NCBI GenBank assembly: GCA_947561585.1 | Contig: CANNZV010000857.1 | Span: forward strand, 208,611 to 272,610 | DNA: 64,000 nucleotides | Reading direction: 5' to 3' | From: Caprella mutica | Taxonomy: Eukaryota > Arthropoda > Malacostraca > Amphipoda > Caprellidae | Part shown: in pieces, positions 59,483-64,000 of the stretch | Numbering within the stretch: position 1 is the stretch's first letter | How the letters are laid out: every line of letters begins with the position of its first letter | Notes under the pieces: generated by a model | Told to the model about the DNA's origin: nothing | Database searches by the model: none | The model's input: only the letters and a program-made list of their open reading frames with translations | Position numbers and translations under genes: made by a program

Positions 59483-59601
59483 CATATCGTATCAATATTT
59501 AGCACTGAGTGATAGTCATACCATCTAGCTAATCTGTGACTGTGATGCAGATTAGCTAGATTGTAGGACTACTACTCAGTGCTACATATTGCTACAATAT
59601 G
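59483..59601. ncRNA. imperfect 54-bp hairpin, miRNA-precursor-like or MITE
   Basis: Arms 59483-59536 and 59548-59601 have equal length and match at 47 of 54 positions with no bulges; the loop is 11 bases (TGACTGTGATG). The inner arm sequences are ATCTAGCTAATCTG and its complement, with TAGCACTGAGT further out. The even distribution of seven mismatches and the short loop resemble a microRNA precursor. A short palindromic MITE would look similar, and no target duplication was found. No known microRNA seed was recognised. Confidence 0.4.
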
Positions 59602-60047
59602 AAATGTCATCTATGACATTATCCTGACATAAATTGATTTACAGATTTAGCTATGAACACAGTAACACTTATGAATCAATTACTATAGTAGCTATATTGG
59701 TGACTTTAGTTGTACCTAATTCGAAACATGTTATTTAATTTAGTAAATTATTATTTATTGAGTCTCACCATAGCATGTGAATATAAATGTGAGTGTATAA
59801 ATTAAGTAGATTCAATTTATACTTTATAGCTATAGACAGTTGATAGATTTATAATTTATCTAGTAAATAATTGTTCAGAAGTTAAGACTCTTAACACAAT
59901 TATATAATTACTATTAGGTCATTTGAGTGCTAAGATTATAAATATTGACTTGATTTATAGCTATAAGTAGTTATCAGTTTTCTCCTAAAATTCTCTACTC
60001 TAAAAATTATGAACAGTTATGGATATAGGTAGAAAAGTATATAAAAA
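59602..60047. other. AT-rich DNA, no gene seen
   Basis: Repeated TATAGCTATA and GATTTATA words, no coding capacity. Confidence 0.5.
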
Positions 60048-60235
60048 CATCCTTAAGCCTCCATCTTTATTTCCTATCTAATTAACATGGAGGTTATAGT
60101 GACACATGAATTTAGCATGTTATTATAGCAACCCATGTGTAACAATGCAAGAATTTTGTGTAACAATGACATGATTTAGAGATAGAGATGTGTAATTATG
60201 CAGTGGATTAGGGATATATATCTATATATCCTTTT
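60048..60235 (-). repeat. dispersed repeat D2, copy 2
   Basis: Reverse complement of 31010-31195. Starts CTTAAGCCTCCATCTTTATT and ends at a TATATATCTATATAT tract, matching the (AT)n end of copy 1. Confidence 0.65.
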
Positions 60236-60744
60236 CTAAAATAGGAATTGCAGTGCAGCACTTGAAGTAGGAAAGTGTTATGAAATGTCTTTGTTACATA
60301 CACACTAATCAGGGCTGGGAGTTGATTATAATTGTGTTGGCTCTTACTCCGAGGACTTCTCAATAGGCCGACGCCCCCACTAGTCCGACAGTTCCATCTT
60401 TCTGTGTCATTTTTCGTTTTATTTTCTGATTAAAATAAAAAATATGATTAAATAGATATACTCAATTAATATAAAATTTAAATAATAAAATTATTTTTTA
60501 AATTTTATATTACTCTTTAATTTAACTTTATTTCTAATATTAATTTACAATGTAATCCTTCACTTGATTTCACATTCAATGTAGTTTGTTGTACTGCACA
60601 CTTCATGATTGTTTAATGACCTGGCAGGGGGGTTCGGGGGGCGGCACGCCCCCTCTCCCAATATATATATACAGTATGGGCCACAAAAATGTTTCCGCTT
60701 TTTCAAATATTTATAATCGTTAACCAATTGAAGAGTAACTTTGA
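60236..60744. other. AT-rich DNA with a GC-rich knot
   Basis: 60620-60658 contains GGGGGGTTCGGGGGGCGGCA and CGCCCCC, a transposon-like GC-rich patch. TACAGTATGGGCCACAAAAA at 60671-60690 resembles a Tc1/mariner-type terminus, but no partner end was found. The minus-strand frame 60560-60868 spans this and the hairpin cluster and is probably not a gene. Confidence 0.4.
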
Positions 60745-60985
60745 TTAGTGATCTACGCAAAATTCTCCATCGCTGACTAGTAACAGTGTAAAGTGATCTA
60801 CAGCTCCAGATCACTTTACAAAAGTTCCAAATGATTCGACTGTAAAGTGCTCTACACGCGTAGATCACTTTTCATTACTCTCACTTCGCATTCAAACATA
60901 GTAATCTACGGTAATATAAGCGTAGATCATTATTCAGGTATCAATGTTACTCTCTCACAGACTGCAACTGATCTACGCTAAGAAT
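60745..60985. repeat. cluster of inverted GTGATCTACG / CGTAGATCAC motifs
   Basis: The words AGTGATCTAC, GCGTAGATCA and close variants occur about seven times in both orientations. One pair forms a perfect 13-bp stem TGTAAAGTGATCT/AGATCACTTTACA (60788-60821). Outer pairs (GTGATCTACGC near 60747 with GCGTAGATCAC near 60858) enclose it, making nested hairpins. It may be a palindromic transposon end or a binding-site cluster. Confidence 0.6.
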
Positions 60986-62470
60986 AATTTTGCAATTTGT
61001 AACGAGCCTTCTGATTGGCTAGAGCTGCTAGACATTAAGTACAGTGAGTTCTAACATTATTGGTATATTATTACAGTGCAGGTTATTGAGAGTTTTATTG
61101 TTACTGTACTGCAATAATTATTATTTATAATATAAAGTTAATGAAAAAAATTAGTTGTAACAATGAGTAATTTTTATTAAAACAATTCATTATGATATTT
61201 TTTATATATATTAGAAAACAATTATTTATATTAAATTGAAGTTTAGATAATATGAACGGTGCAAATAATGTTGCAGATAATTTGAATAGTAAAGGTGGGT
61301 AAGAAAATAACTATCAATATCTAAAATATCGATGTAGGTAGATGAAACTAAATACAAACTGTGACAGTCAAAGTATACATATATAATAATGTTATTAGTT
61401 ATTACATTGAAAATAAGTCGTGTGCAATGACACTGTAAGTAATTAAAACTATATTTTATTACACATCTAACGATAAAAAATTGTATACTTTTTCCGAACA
61501 CTAAGTTTTAATATTTTATTGAAACTTTTGAAAAGTCGTCAAAAAAGTGTGACAATTGTAACACAAGCATATAATAAATATATTTAGTCCAATAATGTTA
61601 TATTATTTCAAGTATCAAATAGTAATTATTGGTCGTTATCAATTTTTTCGATTAATAATGGTTGGTATATCAGTTGTCAATGTAAGTGTTTCTTTTTAAT
61701 TAATTCCCGGGTTAATAATTTTGGTTTATCTTCCTTGTTGGTAGCTAACGGTTACTGTGAGGGGGGGGGACTAACAGGGGGAGGGGGTAGATACAATGGA
61801 GAGGTATCCTTTATGTATTTACTACTGTTTCACAAATAGAATAAGAAGTGAATGATTACACTGAGAAATATGATGCCTCTATTTAACTGTTTGCTCATAT
61901 TTCTTTGTTGACTGATATTTAATAATGTACGACAGTATATAAAATATTAATGAAAGATCATTTTAATTTTGGCGCTAAGATCAAGGGGGTTGAGCATGCA
62001 TTGCTGTGTGTGTGCGTATATTGCTATAAGCTTCGTAGTCAGTTAGGCATGTAGTAACTTGTATTTCTTCGATTTTCTATTGATGATCTATCATTGATAT
62101 TAGATTCACCTAAAATTAACTGCTTGGGAAATAGTATTTATTTCTGTAATAAATATTAACAATTTTTTAGGAGCCAAGCAATTCAATTTTATAATATAAT
62201 TGAAGTATAATGTATATATTATACAGTATGACATATAAACTCCGCGCACTTTACTAAATAATTACTCGTGATTACGAAATGTATGTAAGTGTATGAAGCG
62301 GGGCTGACACTGACGGGAAACTCATGAATGGGGAAAACGAACAATGCTTGAAAGAGTATTAGAGTATCTAGGAAAACCTACCTAACTAGAGTATCTATGA
62401 ACCTAGGTAGATACTGTAGTTAGGTAGCTACTGACTAGGGAACTAGATACACTAGTCTTTCCCAGTACAC
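60986..62470. other. AT-rich DNA, no gene seen
   Basis: G-runs at 61761-61769 and GGGGGAGGGGG near 61778 stand out. CAGTATGACATATAAACTCC at 62225 begins like the CAGTATGGGCC word at 60673. The 91-codon minus-strand frame at 61226-61501 is a Tyr/Ile/Asn-rich low-complexity string. Confidence 0.45.
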
Positions 62471-62499
62471 ACTTCATCTTGCTGCTAGCAAGATGAAGT
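62471..62499. other. perfect 13-bp hairpin
   Basis: ACTTCATCTTGCT, three-base loop GCT, then AGCAAGATGAAGT. It lies just left of the last minisatellite. No partner or function is evident. Confidence 0.7.
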
Positions 62500-62584
62500 C
62501 GTGGAAGAGAACTAGATAGGTAATAATATGATGGTATAAGAATCGAGCCATCTTGAAATAAGCTCATGTGTATATATTAAACTT

Positions 62585-64000
62585 AATAAACACATTTAAA
62601 AAACTAGTTTGGTACCTAGTTACACTACTTAGGTAACTAGTTACAGTAGTCAGGTAACCAGATATACTAGTTAGATACCTAATTCCATTAGTTACCTAAC
62701 TAGTTATACTAGTTACTCAACTATTTATACTCGTTTTCATTATTAATTACTGTAAGTTACACTAGTTACCTAACTAGCTACACTAGTTAACTAACAAGGT
62801 AATCGCACTAGTTACCAAAAAAGGTTACCGACTAGTTACCTAACAAGGTTACCGCACCAGTTACTTAACGAGGTTACCGCACTGGTTAGGTACCTAGTTA
62901 ACTGGTTAGGTACCTAGGTAACTGGTTAGGTACCTAGGTAACTGGTTAGGTACCTAGGTAACTGGTTAGGTACCTAGGTAACTGGTTAGGTACCAAGGTA
63001 CACTGGTTAGAGTTTAGGTACCTAGGTACACTGGGTAGTGGTTAAGTACCTAGATAACTGGTTAGGTACCCAGGTAACTAGTTAGGTACCCAGGTAACTG
63101 GTTAGGTACCAAGGTACACTGGTTAGTGGTTAGGTACCTAGGTACACTGGTTAGTGGTTAGGAACCTAGGTACACTGATTAATGGTTATGTACCTAGGGA
63201 CACTGGTTAATGATTAGGTCCCAAGGTACACTGGTTAGTGTCTAGGTACCTAGGTACACTAGTTAGTGTCTAAGTACCTAGGTACACTGGTTAATGATTA
63301 GAAACCTAGGTACACTGGTTAGTGGTTAGGTACCTAGGTACACTGGTTAGTGTCTAGTTACCTAGGTACACTGGTTAGTGTCTAGGTACCTAGGTACACT
63401 GGTTAGTGGTTAGGTACCTAGGTACACTGGTTAGTGGTTAGGTACCTAGGTACACTGGTTAGTGGTTAGGAACCTAGGTACACCTGATTAATGATTATGT
63501 ACCTAGGTACACTGGTTAATGATTAGGTCCCAAGGTACACTGGTTAGTGTCTAGGTACCTAGGTACACTAGTTAGTGTCTAGGTACCTAGGTACACTGGT
63601 TAATGATTAGAAACCTAGGTACACTGGTTAGTGGTTAGGTACCTAGGTACACTGGTTAGTGTCTAGTTACCTAGGTACACTGGTTAGTGTCTAGGTACCT
63701 AGGTACACTGGTTAGTGGTTAGGTACCTAGGTACACTGGTTAGTGGTTAGGTACCTAGGTACACTGGTTAGTGGTTAGGAACCTAGGTACACTGGTTAAT
63801 GATTAGGTACCTAGGTACACTGGTTAGTGGTTAGGTACCTAGGTACACTGGTTAATGATTAGGTACCTAGGTACACTGGTTAGTGGTTAGGTACCTAGGT
63901 ACACTGGTTAGTGGTTAGGTACCTAGGTACACTGGGTAGTGGTTAGGTACCTAGGTACACTGGTTAGTGGTTAGGAACCTAGGTACACTGGTTAATGATT
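62585..64000 (+). repeat. 20/28-bp minisatellite array, continuing past the window
   Basis: It begins as irregular ACTAGTTACCTAACTAG words and passes through six 20-bp units (ACTGGTTAGGTACCTAGGTA, 62881-62995). It then becomes regular 28-bp units (GGTTAGGTACCTAGGTACAC plus TGGTTAGT) with variants such as GTCTAGGTACC and AATGATTAG. A block of several 28-bp units is repeated (63181-63400 and 63495-63720). The words GTTAGGTAC and CCTAGGTACACTG relate it to the 19-bp arrays at 12.3 and 18.7 kb. Confidence 0.93.

Noticed and set aside
60671..62240. Possible Tc1/mariner element between CAGTATG words at 60673 and 62225
   Set aside because: The words are in the same orientation, not inverted, similarity stops after about eight bases, and there is no transposase.
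1..64000. tRNA or rRNA genes
   Set aside because: I scanned by eye for A/B box patterns and conserved rRNA words and saw none convincing; a covariance-model search would be needed to exclude them.

Overview
This window looks like AT-rich nuclear DNA of an arthropod, most likely an insect. Evidence: the first gene is an intron-containing DUF7869-family gene, a family I know mainly from large insect expansions. The DNA is roughly 70% A+T by eye, contains no prokaryotic gene layout, and is packed with minisatellites and DNA transposons. A hemipteran is my guess, but the sequence does not settle it.

Host-like coding content is very small. The left edge (about 22-1370) is the 3' exon of a DUF7869 protein with a visible splice acceptor, an intact reading frame and a poly(A) signal. 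Two other stretches look like possible exons but are not recognised: a minus-strand open stretch at 3103-3369, and a plus-strand exon at 23657-23802 bounded by good splice sites. Most other short open frames are chance, or are forced by tandem repeats.

Tandem arrays make up about a fifth of the window. A 19-bp unit array occupies 12302-14478 and again 18651-19577. A 55-bp unit array lies at 35232-38490 and a 35-bp unit array at 41412-46535. A 20/28-bp unit array, related to the 19-bp one, runs from 62585 past the window end. A purine-rich minisatellite lies at 50780-51275. The 19-bp array and its 350-bp leader are duplicated as one block. The 55-bp array sits between halves of a sequence that also exists once, unexpanded, at about 39275-39440.

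Mobile elements explain most of the remaining structure. (i) A 2973-bp P-type element (20359-23331) has 8-bp target duplications GGTAATAG and a decayed THAP9/P-element-like transposase. (ii) A 509-bp P-type element (47709-48217) has 8-bp duplications ACTAGGGT and a THAP zinc-finger exon carrying one frameshift. (iii) Two copies (14988-18650 and 25268-28940) of an unassigned 3.7-kb element have ends crowded with the palindrome GGAATATTCC. Copy 1 splits the 19-bp array; copy 2 splits a Helitron end. (iv) There is Helitron-like DNA at 28950-30923 (minus) and 51459-52073 (plus), the former abutting the 5' end of another Helitron head-to-tail. (v) A 228-bp palindromic MITE lies at 57857-58084 with TTA duplications. 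(vi) Several unnamed dispersed repeats occur, two of which carry conserved coding-like scraps.

The most useful follow-ups are the P-type pair, the 3.7-kb element with its conserved micro-ORF, the head-to-tail Helitrons, and a 54-bp imperfect hairpin at 59483-59601 that could be a microRNA precursor or a MITE. All similarity statements are by eye; no alignment or database search was run.
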